A DNA stretch of 64,000 nt, taken from the NCBI RefSeq assembly GCF_000702665.1, contig NZ_JNJA01000004.1:372001-436000 (forward strand). The letters run 5' to 3'. Each line of letters opens with the position of its first letter. Within the stretch, counting starts at the first letter, position 1. Position numbers and translations under genes: made by a program. Shown one piece after another: positions 1 to 7,592 of this stretch. This stretch comes from Solidesulfovibrio alcoholivorans DSM 5433. GTDB taxonomy: Bacteria > Desulfobacterota > Desulfovibrionia > Desulfovibrionales > Desulfovibrionaceae. The notes under the pieces are model-generated. The model ran no database searches. It had not been told where the DNA came from and saw only the letters and a list, made by a program, of their open reading frames with translations.

Positions 1-787
1 CGGCCATCTCCACGGCCTCGGGCAGGAAGGGCACGGCGGCAAGGTGCAGTTCCACGGCCACGCCCGAGCCGGCCGCCATCTCCAGCAGATGTCCGCCAAG
101 GCCAAAGCCCGTCACGTCCGTGGCCGCCTTGAGTCGCAGTTCCCGGATCACCCGCCCGCCGGCGGCGTTGAGCCGGCCGGCCCAGCGGAAAAGCTGGTCC
201 TCGATCGCTGTGGGGTCGCCGAAGCCGCCCTTGAGCGCCGTGGCCAGCACGCCGGTGCCGAGCGGTTTGGTGAGCAGCAGCACGTCGCCCGGCACAAGCC
301 CCGTGTTGGAGGCGAAGGCATGGGCATCGACTAGGCCCGAGACGGCCAGACCGTACTTGATCTCCTTGTCCTCCACGCTGTGCCCGCCGGCCGGCACGGC
401 CCCGGCTTCGAGGATAGCCTCCAGTCCGCCTCGCAGGATTTCGGTCAGGATTGCGCGGTCCATGGTCTTTACGGGGAAGCAGACGATGTTCATGGCGGCA
501 AGCGGTTCGCCGCCCATGGCGTAGACGTCGGACAGGGCGTTGACCGCAGCGATGCGGCCGAACTTGAACGGGTCGTTGACGATGGGCGTGAAGAAATCCA
601 CGGTCTGCACGAGTCCCCTGCCGTCCGGAAGGCGCACCACGGCCGCGTCCTCGTTGACGCCGCTTGCGGTCAGCAGCCGAGGATCGGTCACGGGCGGCAA
701 GCCCTGCAAGACGGCCTCCAGGTCCCCCGGGGCGATCTTGGCCGCTCAGCCGGCGGCGGTGACGGTCTTGACCAGTTCGATGCTCAC
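1..787 (-). CDS. selD: Selenide, water dikinase SelD, selenocysteine-containing, 3' end outside window
   Basis: SelD makes selenophosphate from selenide and ATP, the selenium donor for selenocysteine synthesis. Translation from the GTG at 787 gives about 262 residues of clear SelD sequence. These include VNEDAAVV, a TVDFFTP stretch, NALSDVYAMGG and, near the window edge, TDVTGFGLGGH. Codon 14 is TGA (746-748) exactly where family members carry the catalytic Cys (here G-U-A-A-K). The frame is open on both sides of it, so this is read as selenocysteine rather than a stop. The GTG overlaps the stop of the preceding gene (GTGA), implying translational coupling. A tRNA-Sec gene lies at 32803-32896 in this window. 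The C-terminal part lies beyond position 1. Confidence 0.93.
711..748 (-). promoter_or_regulatory. Candidate bacterial SECIS hairpin after the selD UGA
   Basis: Directly 3' of the UGA (746-748) the minus strand reads GCGGCC (745-740), which can pair over six base pairs, one of them G-U, with GGCCGU (716-711). Inside are further short complementary stretches (AGAUC against GACCU). Position and size fit a bacterial SECIS element recognised by SelB. The fold was judged by eye only. Confidence 0.6.
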
Positions 788-1002
788 GGGCGCTCCTTGT
801 CCAGAATCATTGCAAGATCATGCACCAGGGCGTCGCGGTCAAGGCCGAAGCGCGCCGCGAGGCCCGTGACCGTTTCGAAAAGCCCCTGGCACAGTACGCA
901 ACAGCCGGCTTCGGCGTCGCAGGCGCGGAAGACGGCCTCGGTTTCGGGATGGGCGGCCACGAGGTCGAGGACCGTGGCCGCGTCGGGATCAAAGGGCGTC
1001 AT
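784..1002 (-). CDS. Small redox-disulfide (DUF1858-like) protein
   Basis: A 72-residue protein. The pattern TVLDLVAAHPET...VF, then a Cys-rich GCCVLC motif, FETV and GLDRDALVHDL matches the short 'hybrid cluster protein-associated redox disulfide' family (DUF1858-like), whose two conserved cysteines suggest a redox or metal role. The ATG at 1002 lies 14 nt inside the end of the ABC exporter gene, and the stop overlaps the GTG of selD. It is therefore translated as part of the same operon. Its biochemical role is unknown. Placement against a Sec-containing SelD invites a link to selenium or thiol chemistry, which is inference. Confidence 0.75.
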   Translation of the reverse strand: MTPFDPDAATVLDLVAAHPETEAVFRACDAEAGCCVLCQGLFETVTGLAARFGLDRDALVHDLAMILDKERP

Positions 1003-2785
1003 GGGACGGCTCCAGCCCGCTTTGCACGGCCCACATGCCGGCGTAGACCCCCCCGGCATGGATGAGCGCCTCGTGGTCGCCGTGTTCGACCACGTAGCCG
1101 TCCACGACGACCAGGATCTCGGCGCACTGGCGCACCGTGGACAGGCGGTGCGCCACGGCCAGGGTGAGCCGGCCCTGTCGGAAAGCGTGCAGGTTCTGCT
1201 GGATGATCGCCTCGGTGCGGGTGTCCACGGCCGAGGTGGCCTCGTCGAGGATGAGAACGGCCGGGTCGCGCAGGATGGCCCGGGCCAGGGACACGCGCTG
1301 GCGTTCGCCGCCGGAGAGCTTCATGCCGCGTTCGCCGATGACCGTGTCGTAGCCGGACGGCAGCTTCATGATGAAGTCGTCGGCCCCGGCCACGGCTGCG
1401 GCCCGGCGCACGGCCGCGCGGTCGGCTTCCGGGCGGCCGAGAAGGATGTTTTCCGCCACGGTGCCGTGAAAAAGAAACGCCTCCTGGGACACGTAGCCGA
1501 GTTGGCCGCGCCAGCTTTTGAGCGTGAACGCGTCGAGGGGCTCGCCGTCGATGACGATCGCGCCGCCCGTGGGCTCGTAGTAGCGCAGCAGGAGTTTGAC
1601 CAGGGTGGACTTGCCCGCCCCGGTCGGGCCGACCACGCCCGTGACCTCGCCCTGGCGCAGGGTGAGGCTGACGCCGTTTATGACCGGCCCGCGCGAGGGG
1701 TAGGCGAAGCGCACGTCGGCGAAGGCGATCTCTCGCGGCCGGTGGTCGAGGGCCACGGCCCCGGGACGGTCGGCCACGCGGGGCCTCACGGCGAACAGTT
1801 CCGCGATGCGGCCGGCGGCGGCCTCGGCGCGCTGAATCTGGTTGATGAGCATGCCGAAGACGAAAAGCGGCAGCACGAGGCGCGCGGCAAAGAGGACGAA
1901 GGTGGTGTAGTCGCCCACGGTCGGCCCGTGCCCGGCGGCCACGAGATAGCCGCCGCCGGCAAAGACCGCGCCGAAGGAGATGCCGGCCACGGCGTAGATG
2001 GCCGGGATGAAGCGGGCGCGTTCGCCCTCGGCGGCGATGGCCTCGTCGCGGTAGCCGGCCGAGCGCGCGGCCACCGCGGCATGGAGCCGGTCCTCGGCGG
2101 TGTAGGCCTGGATGACGCCCATGCCGGCGATGTTGTTTTCCAAAAGCCCTGCGATGGCCCCCACGGCGCGGCGCGTTTCGCGGTAGCGCGGCTGCACGCG
2201 CGTGACGAACCGGCGCACGGCGAAGATCGCCAGGGGCAGCGGCGCGAAAAGGAGCAGGGCCAGTCGCCATTCGAGGAAGAAGAGGTAGCCGTAGATGCCG
2301 CAGAAGGTGACCACGAGCCGGATGATGGAGGTCAGGGCGTCGGTGAGGAAGCTCTCCAGGGTGTCCACGTCGGCGACGACGACGGACATGATGTCGCCGG
2401 TCTGGCGGTCCTCGAAAAAGGCCGGGTCCAGGGACTGGAGGTGGCCGTAGAGGCTCAGGCGGATGTCGTGGCGGGTCTTTTGGGCCATGGCCGCGAGGAT
2501 GTAATCGGAACCGCTCTGGAAGACGGAGAGGCACAGGAAGCTTCCGAGAATGGCCAGACCGTAGTGCATGTAGGTCATGGCGGCGGCGTTGCCCGAGGCG
2601 GCGGCGTCGATGACCCGGCCGGCCAGGGCCAGGGGCAGCAAATCACAGGCCCGGGCCAGGATATTGAGCGCAAGCCCGCCGAGCAGCGCGCCCTTGTAGG
2701 GCCGCAGAAAGGCGTAGAGCGTCCAGACGTGGCGGCCGAACAGGGCCTGCGGGCCGCCGGCCGAGGGAGAAGCAGTGTTTTTCAT
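989..2785 (-). CDS. ABC exporter, fused membrane and ATPase domains
   Basis: 598 residues in the usual half-transporter exporter order: a six-helix membrane domain (about 1-315) followed by the ATPase. Walker A GPTGAGKST is near residue 385, signature LSGGE near 488, Walker B VLILDEATS near 508 and the switch His (AVAHRLS) near 541. It is typical of MsbA/multidrug-type exporters that work as homo- or heterodimers in the inner membrane. The start ATG overlaps the upstream membrane-protein stop (ATGA), so it is coupled to that gene. The substrate cannot be told from sequence. Confidence 0.9.
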   Translation of the reverse strand: MKNTASPSAGGPQALFGRHVWTLYAFLRPYKGALLGGLALNILARACDLLPLALAGRVIDAAASGNAAAMTYMHYGLAILGSFLCLSVFQSGSDYILAAMAQKTRHDIRLSLYGHLQSLDPAFFEDRQTGDIMSVVVADVDTLESFLTDALTSIIRLVVTFCGIYGYLFFLEWRLALLLFAPLPLAIFAVRRFVTRVQPRYRETRRAVGAIAGLLENNIAGMGVIQAYTAEDRLHAAVAARSAGYRDEAIAAEGERARFIPAIYAVAGISFGAVFAGGGYLVAAGHGPTVGDYTTFVLFAARLVLPLFVFGMLINQIQRAEAAAGRIAELFAVRPRVADRPGAVALDHRPREIAFADVRFAYPSRGPVINGVSLTLRQGEVTGVVGPTGAGKSTLVKLLLRYYEPTGGAIVIDGEPLDAFTLKSWRGQLGYVSQEAFLFHGTVAENILLGRPEADRAAVRRAAAVAGADDFIMKLPSGYDTVIGERGMKLSGGERQRVSLARAILRDPAVLILDEATSAVDTRTEAIIQQNLHAFRQGRLTLAVAHRLSTVRQCAEILVVVDGYVVEHGDHEALIHAGGVYAGMWAVQSGLEPSHDAL

Positions 2786-3513
2786 AGGAGCAGGAGCAGG
2801 GCGGCGTAGCCGGCGGCACCGGCGGCGAAGGCCGGGTAATTGCCCGAGCCGTCCAGCGGGATTTCATCCTTCATGGTGTTCATGACCACGCCTCCTGCCA
2901 GAAAGGCGAAGAGCAAGGCAAGCACGGCCTCGTGCACGTGTAGGACCGCGCCGCAGGCCCAGCCGCAGACGACGGCCAACGCCAGGACCTTGCGGCCGCA
3001 TTTGCGGTAGTCGTCCGTGAAATGGCGGCGCAGGGCGTGATCGTTGCCGGCCATGTGCAGGGCCATGGCCGCGAAATAGGTAAAAAGGCTCACGGGCCCG
3101 GGATGCACGCGGTTGACCAGCAGGTAGCCGATCAGGAAATTGTAGAGCGCGAAGGAGACGAGGTGCAGCCAGAAGACGCCTTGCTGCGACGGCGAAACCG
3201 GCGGACCGGAGCGGCCGCCCCGCGCGGCCAGGGCGGTGCGCTCCAGGCCGTAGAAGACGAGCAGTCCGCCGAGCGCGATGAGAAAGACGTGGCGGTCGAG
3301 GACGGAGACGATGGCCCAGCCCGTACGGCGCAGGGTTTCCTGGCCTTCGCACAGGCCGGGAAAGATGTGCACGAAGACGTACGCCGCGGCCGCGCCGCCG
3401 GCCGCGGACAGCCAGGGGCTGCGCGGCGCGTCCAGGGTCGGGGCGAAAAAGCGTGCCTCGAGATGCAGCGCCGCCAGGCACAATGCGCAGATCCCCGTGG
3501 CCAGGAGCGTCAC
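2782..3513 (-). CDS. Polytopic membrane protein with ZIP-like C-terminus
   Basis: 243 residues from a GTG at 3513, which overlaps the upstream stop (GTGA). About eight hydrophobic segments are visible. One contains HMAGNDH, and the C-terminal part reads LHVHEAVLALLFAFLAGGVVMN followed in the same frame by an acidic KDEIP turn. That histidine-rich helix followed by a 'FLAGG..N..K.E.P' signature recalls uncharacterised proteins distantly related to ZIP metal permeases. Metal transport is a guess. The product acts in the cytoplasmic membrane and is co-transcribed with the synthase-like gene upstream and the ABC exporter downstream. Confidence 0.7.
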   Translation of the reverse strand: MTLLATGICALCLAALHLEARFFAPTLDAPRSPWLSAAGGAAAAYVFVHIFPGLCEGQETLRRTGWAIVSVLDRHVFLIALGGLLVFYGLERTALAARGGRSGPPVSPSQQGVFWLHLVSFALYNFLIGYLLVNRVHPGPVSLFTYFAAMALHMAGNDHALRRHFTDDYRKCGRKVLALAVVCGWACGAVLHVHEAVLALLFAFLAGGVVMNTMKDEIPLDGSGNYPAFAAGAAGYAALLLLL

Positions 3514-4709
3514 GGCGCGCCCTCCCGGGCCGCGGCGGCGGCCCGGCGCACAAGCGCCTCCTCGTCGGCCCACTGCGACGGGTCGGCGTTTTTGACCACC
3601 TTGCTCGCCCGGACAAGTTCCTCCTCGGAAAGCGTGATGCCGAGTTCCGTAAGGCGCAGCGCCAGGGCGGCCCGGCCGGACATCGGCGACAGCGGGAACC
3701 TTATGCCCTCGGCCCCGACGGCCTCCGGGCGGAAGGGGAGATAGGTGTCCGGGTGCTTGAGCAGCCCGTCCTGGTGCACGCCAGCCGATGTGGCGAACAC
3801 GTTGCCGCCGACCACGGCCTTGTTGGCCGGCAGCGGCACGCCGGACAGGCGCGAGACCAGCCGGCATAACGCAGTCAGGCTGGCCGGGTCCACGCCCACC
3901 GTGCGTTTGTACTGCTTTCGGTGCAGCTTGAGCGCCATGACCGTCTCCTCCAGGGCGGCGTTGCCGGCGCGCTCGCCGATGCCGCCCACGGTCAGGTGGA
4001 CGATGTCCGCGCCTGCGGCTGCGGCGGCCAGGGTGTTGGCCGTGGCCAGCCCGAGGTCGTTGTGGAAATGCACGCGCAGCTTGACGCCGCGCGGATGGGC
4101 CAGGGCGCACAGCATGCGCACGCGGCGTTTGACGGCCTCGGGGGTGAGTATGCCGAGCGTGTCGGGAAAGCCGATGCCCGTGGCCCCGGCGTCCATGGCC
4201 ACGGTGTAGGCGCGGCGCAGAAACGCCGGTTCGGTGCGGCTGCCGTCCTCGCAGCTGAAGGTTACCTTGGCGAAGCGCTTGCGCGCAAGCGTCACGGCCG
4301 CATCGATCATGCGCAGGCAGTCGTCCTTGCTCTTGCCGAGCTTGTAGCGGCGGTGCAGGGGGCTCGTGCCCAGAAAGACGCCGACGCCCCGGCGGTCGGG
4401 CGCGGCCTCGGCCAGGGCCTGCCAGGCGGCTTCGATGTCGCCGGCCACGGTGCGGCACAACACCATGACGCGCGGCACGGCGACCTCGGCGCAGATGCGG
4501 CGCACGGCCTCGATTTCGCGATCCGAAACGGCCGGGAATCCGGCCTCGATGACGTCCACGCCGGCTTCGGCCAGGGCCTTGGCGATGGCGACCTTGTCGT
4601 CCACGGAAAAACGTACGCCGGGCATTTGCGCCCCGTCGCGCAGGGTGGTGTCGGAAACGATCAGCGGCGTGACGCCGCCTGGGGCTGCTGGGATGAAGGA
4701 AGTGGTCAT
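3510..4709 (-). CDS. Homocitrate/2-isopropylmalate synthase family acyltransferase
   Basis: 399 residues of the DRE-TIM metallolyase fold that condenses acetyl-CoA with a 2-oxo acid. Visible motifs are DTTLRDGAQ at the N-terminus (family usually DGEQ), SCEDGSR, the metal-binding HFHNDLGLATANT near residue 213 and GIGERAGNAALEE. The protein stops before the C-terminal LeuA regulatory domain, so it resembles NifV-type homocitrate synthase or Re-citrate synthase more than full-length LeuA. The ATG at 4709 has an AGAAGG ribosome site. It is the first gene of the minus-strand operon running to selD. Substrate is undecided among 2-oxoglutarate, 2-oxoisovalerate and oxaloacetate. Confidence 0.8.
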   Translation of the reverse strand: MTTSFIPAAPGGVTPLIVSDTTLRDGAQMPGVRFSVDDKVAIAKALAEAGVDVIEAGFPAVSDREIEAVRRICAEVAVPRVMVLCRTVAGDIEAAWQALAEAAPDRRGVGVFLGTSPLHRRYKLGKSKDDCLRMIDAAVTLARKRFAKVTFSCEDGSRTEPAFLRRAYTVAMDAGATGIGFPDTLGILTPEAVKRRVRMLCALAHPRGVKLRVHFHNDLGLATANTLAAAAAGADIVHLTVGGIGERAGNAALEETVMALKLHRKQYKRTVGVDPASLTALCRLVSRLSGVPLPANKAVVGGNVFATSAGVHQDGLLKHPDTYLPFRPEAVGAEGIRFPLSPMSGRAALALRLTELGITLSEEELVRASKVVKNADPSQWADEEALVRRAAAAAREGAP

Positions 4710-4862
4710 GCGCCTTCTCATGCGCTCATTTCGGCGCAATGGCAACGTGGCGCGTTTATTCCTGTTTTGGTGAACAGGCGGACGGTTTGACGAAGGCCGG
4801 AGCAAAGGATAGGTTTCCTGTCTGGTTGGGAGAGAATACCGCTTTGGCTGGGAGGAAGCGTT
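4710..4862. promoter_or_regulatory. Divergent promoter region with a perfect dyad
   Basis: This 153-bp gap separates the divergent synthase operon and elbB. It holds a perfect 6-bp inverted repeat CCTGTT/AACAGG (4761-4766 and 4773-4778). A possible plus-strand promoter TTGACG (4787-4792), 17 bp, TAGGTT (4810-4815) precedes elbB. The dyad could be an operator serving either direction. No experimental support. Confidence 0.35.
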
Positions 4863-5522
4863 ATGGCCACCATCGGCGTCATGCTGTCCGGGTGCGGCGT
4901 TTTCGACGGATCGGAGATTCACGAGGCCACGCTCACCTTGTATTTCCTGGCCAAGGCCGGGGCCAAGGTCGTGTGCCTGGCTCCGGAGACGGATTTCGAG
5001 GCTGTGGACCATGGTGCCAAGATCCCGAGCGGGCAGCGGCGCAACGTCCGCGTCGAGGCCGCCCGCATCGCCCGGGGGCCGGTCGCGGACACGGCCACGG
5101 TTTCCGCCGCCGACTTCGACGGCTTGATTTTGCCCGGGGGCTTCGGCGCGGCGAAAAACCTTTGCGATTTCGCCGAGAAGGGGGGCAAAGGCACGGTTTT
5201 TCCCTCGGTTGCCGCCCTGATTCGCGCCATGCACGCCGCGGGCAAGCCCATCGGCGCAATCTGCATCGCCCCGGCCGTCCTGGCTCTGGCTCTTGGGGAG
5301 TTCGCGCCGGAACTGACCATCGGCGACGATCCCGGCACGGCGCAAGCCCTGGAAGCCGCCGGCGCGAAACACGTCGTGCGGGCCGTGGATGCCATCCAGG
5401 TGGACGCCAAAAACAATCTCGTCACTACCCCGGCCTACATGTTGGGTCCCGGCATCGCCGACATCGCCAAGGGCATCGAGAAGCTCGTGGACGCTGTGCT
5501 TTCCCGGGTTGCGACCGCTTAA
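4863..5522 (+). CDS. elbB: ElbB family glyoxalase/amidotransferase-like protein
   Basis: 219 residues, the usual ElbB length. It has a DJ-1/class I glutamine-amidotransferase-like fold with the opening IGVMLSGCGVFDGSEIHE, LPGGFGAAKNLCDF and the nucleophile elbow GAICIAPA (Cys about residue 134). E. coli ElbB has glyoxalase activity and was linked to isoprenoid synthesis by overexpression; the physiological role is unsettled. The start has a strong GGGAGGAAG site. The next gene follows after 31 nt, so it probably heads an operon with the deacetylase, alcohol dehydrogenase and kinase. Confidence 0.9.
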   Translation: MATIGVMLSGCGVFDGSEIHEATLTLYFLAKAGAKVVCLAPETDFEAVDHGAKIPSGQRRNVRVEAARIARGPVADTATVSAADFDGLILPGGFGAAKNLCDFAEKGGKGTVFPSVAALIRAMHAAGKPIGAICIAPAVLALALGEFAPELTIGDDPGTAQALEAAGAKHVVRAVDAIQVDAKNNLVTTPAYMLGPGIADIAKGIEKLVDAVLSRVATA

Positions 5523-5553
5523 GCGGCGGCCGCCCGCAGGTCGTGGAGGGGGC

Positions 5554-6375
5554 ATGCGCCGGCTTTTCGTCAATGCGGACGATTTCGGGCTGACCGAAGG
5601 CATAAGCCGCGGCATTGCCGCCGCCATGGCCTCGGGCGTGGTCGGCGGGACCACGGCCATGATCTGCCCGGTGGGCGCGCCGGAGCGCATAGGCCGCTAC
5701 GGCCGGGAATTCGCCGGCAGGATCGGGCTGCACCTGCAACTGACCGGGGGCACGCCACCGTGCCTGACGCCCCGGGCGGTGCCGAGCCTCGTCGGCGCGG
5801 ACGGCTCTTTTCCGCGCAAAAAAATCGACGTGACCGACGTTTCGCCGGACGAGGTGCGGCGGGAATGGCGCGCGCAACTGGCCCGGTTTCGGGAAACGGG
5901 CCTTGAGCCGAGCCACCTGGATTCCCACCACCACATCCACAAGCGGCCGGAAGTGTTTCCCGTATTCCTGGAACTGGCCCGGGAGCTGGGCGTGCCGGCC
6001 AGGGCGCTTTCCGCGGACATGCGCCGGGCCATGGATGCCGCCGGCGTACCGCACGCCGACGACTGCCTGACGCGGTTTTACGGCGAGGACCTCAGCGAGG
6101 CGAACCTGCTTTCCCTCGTGGACGAGGCGTTTGCCGCGCAGGGCGGCGCGGGCGTCCTTGAGGTCATGGCCCATCCGGGATACGACGACGCCGCGCTTCG
6201 CGCCATCAGCACCTACGCCGCAGGCCGCGCCCAGGAGCTTCGCGTTCTGACCAGCCCGGAACTGGCGCGGCAACTGGCGGCACGGGGCATCGCCGTGGTC
6301 GGCCCTTCGCAAGCGGTGCGCTTTCCAGGTCATTTGAACGCCGGGAAGAGTCCCCGGCTGTCGGCAACCTCATAG
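5554..6375 (+). CDS. YdjC/ChbG family carbohydrate deacetylase
   Basis: 273 residues. NADDFGLT at the N-terminus, the metal-binding SHLDSHHHIHKRP near residue 125 and HPGYDD near 206 mark the YdjC/ChbG family. These metal-dependent deacetylases act on N-acetylated mono- or disaccharides (for example diacetylchitobiose). The start ATG follows GGAGGGGGC. Hopanoid-biosynthesis HpnK proteins belong to the same family, but no hopanoid genes are nearby. Substrate unknown. Confidence 0.85.
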   Translation: MRRLFVNADDFGLTEGISRGIAAAMASGVVGGTTAMICPVGAPERIGRYGREFAGRIGLHLQLTGGTPPCLTPRAVPSLVGADGSFPRKKIDVTDVSPDEVRREWRAQLARFRETGLEPSHLDSHHHIHKRPEVFPVFLELARELGVPARALSADMRRAMDAAGVPHADDCLTRFYGEDLSEANLLSLVDEAFAAQGGAGVLEVMAHPGYDDAALRAISTYAAGRAQELRVLTSPELARQLAARGIAVVGPSQAVRFPGHLNAGKSPRLSATS

Positions 6376-6410
6376 ACGGTGTGGGGGCGGGTTGTCCGCC
6401 GGGAGGAGGC

Positions 6411-7592
6411 ATGCCGGAAAAACTTTTGTTGTCCCTGCGCAAATTCATCGCGCCGGAATTCGTGTTCGGCCGGGGGGCACGGGACCTTGCCGGCCGCCAG
6501 GCCGCGGGGCTCGGCGTGCGGCGCGCCCTGCTCGTGGCCGATCCGGGCCTTTGCGCAATGGGCCTGCCGGACGAAGTCGCGGAGAGCCTGGAAACGGCCG
6601 GCATCGACTACGAGCTGTTCAATGCCCTGTCCTCCAATCCCCGGGACCATGAGGTCATGGCCGGGGCGATGGCGTTCGACGCCTGCGCCTGCGACGCCAT
6701 CGTCGCCGTGGGCGGCGGCTCGGCCATGGACTGCGCCAAGGCCATCGGCATCGTTTCGGCCAACAGGCGCCACATCCTCGAGTTCGAGGGCGTGGACAAC
6801 GTGCCACGGCCCGGGCCGCCGCTGTTGTGCGTGCCGACCACGGCCGGCACCGGGGCCGAGGTGTCCCAGTTCGTCATCGTCACGGACACCGCGCGGCGGG
6901 TGAAAATCGCCATCGCCAGCAAGTCGCTGATCCCCGACGCCGCGCTCATCGATCCCGAAGTGACCGTCAGCATGCCGCGGGACCTGACGGTCAATACCGG
7001 CCTCGACGCCTTGACCCACGCCATGGAGGCCTACGTCTCAAACGCCCACGGCCCCATGACCGACCTGCTGGCCCTGGAGGCGATGGGGCTGATACGCGCC
7101 AACCTGGCTGCCGCGGCCGCGCGCCCGGACGACCTCGAGGCCAGGGGCGGCATGATCCTGGCGAGTCTCTATGCCGGCATGGCATTTTCCAACGCCATCC
7201 TGGGCGCGATCCATGCCATGGCCCACAGCCTGGGCGGGCTGCTCGACCTGCCCCATGGCCTTTGCAACGCCATTTTGCTTGACCATGTCGTCCGATACAA
7301 TTACGACGCCGTGCCCGACCGCTACGCAACGCTCGGCCGGCTGCTCGGTGCGGATTTCCCTGACGATGCGCCGCCGGCAATACAGAAAGAAGCCGTGCTT
7401 GCGGCCATCGCCGCATTCAAGCGGGAGCTCGGCGTAACCCAGAGCCTGGCCGATATCGGGGTCGCCGCCTCGGATATCGCCGCCCTGGCGCGAAACGCCA
7501 TTGCCGATCCCTGCCTGTTGACCAACCCCAGACAGCCGACCGTCGGCGAGATCGAATCGATATATGAACAAGCCAGGCGATCCGGCTCCTGA
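6411..7592 (+). CDS. Iron-containing alcohol dehydrogenase
   Basis: 393 residues of the Fe-ADH family. It shows the NAD-binding GGGSAMDCAKAIG near residue 100, CVPTTAGTGAEVSQF, and metal-ligand regions GLDALTHAMEAY (about 195-207) and HAMAHSLGGLLDLPHG (about 266-280), carrying the usual Asp and three His. It oxidises or reduces simple alcohols/aldehydes with NAD(P)H in the cytoplasm. The ATG at 6411 is chosen over an in-frame ATG at 6381 because GGGAGGAGG sits just before it. It overlaps the following kinase gene by 29 nt. Confidence 0.93.
   Translation: MPEKLLLSLRKFIAPEFVFGRGARDLAGRQAAGLGVRRALLVADPGLCAMGLPDEVAESLETAGIDYELFNALSSNPRDHEVMAGAMAFDACACDAIVAVGGGSAMDCAKAIGIVSANRRHILEFEGVDNVPRPGPPLLCVPTTAGTGAEVSQFVIVTDTARRVKIAIASKSLIPDAALIDPEVTVSMPRDLTVNTGLDALTHAMEAYVSNAHGPMTDLLALEAMGLIRANLAAAAARPDDLEARGGMILASLYAGMAFSNAILGAIHAMAHSLGGLLDLPHGLCNAILLDHVVRYNYDAVPDRYATLGRLLGADFPDDAPPAIQKEAVLAAIAAFKRELGVTQSLADIGVAASDIAALARNAIADPCLLTNPRQPTVGEIESIYEQARRSGS

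Noticed and set aside
380..2809. Plus-strand open frame of about 800 codons opposite selD and the ABC exporter
   Set aside because: The minus strand encodes well-recognised proteins over the whole stretch.
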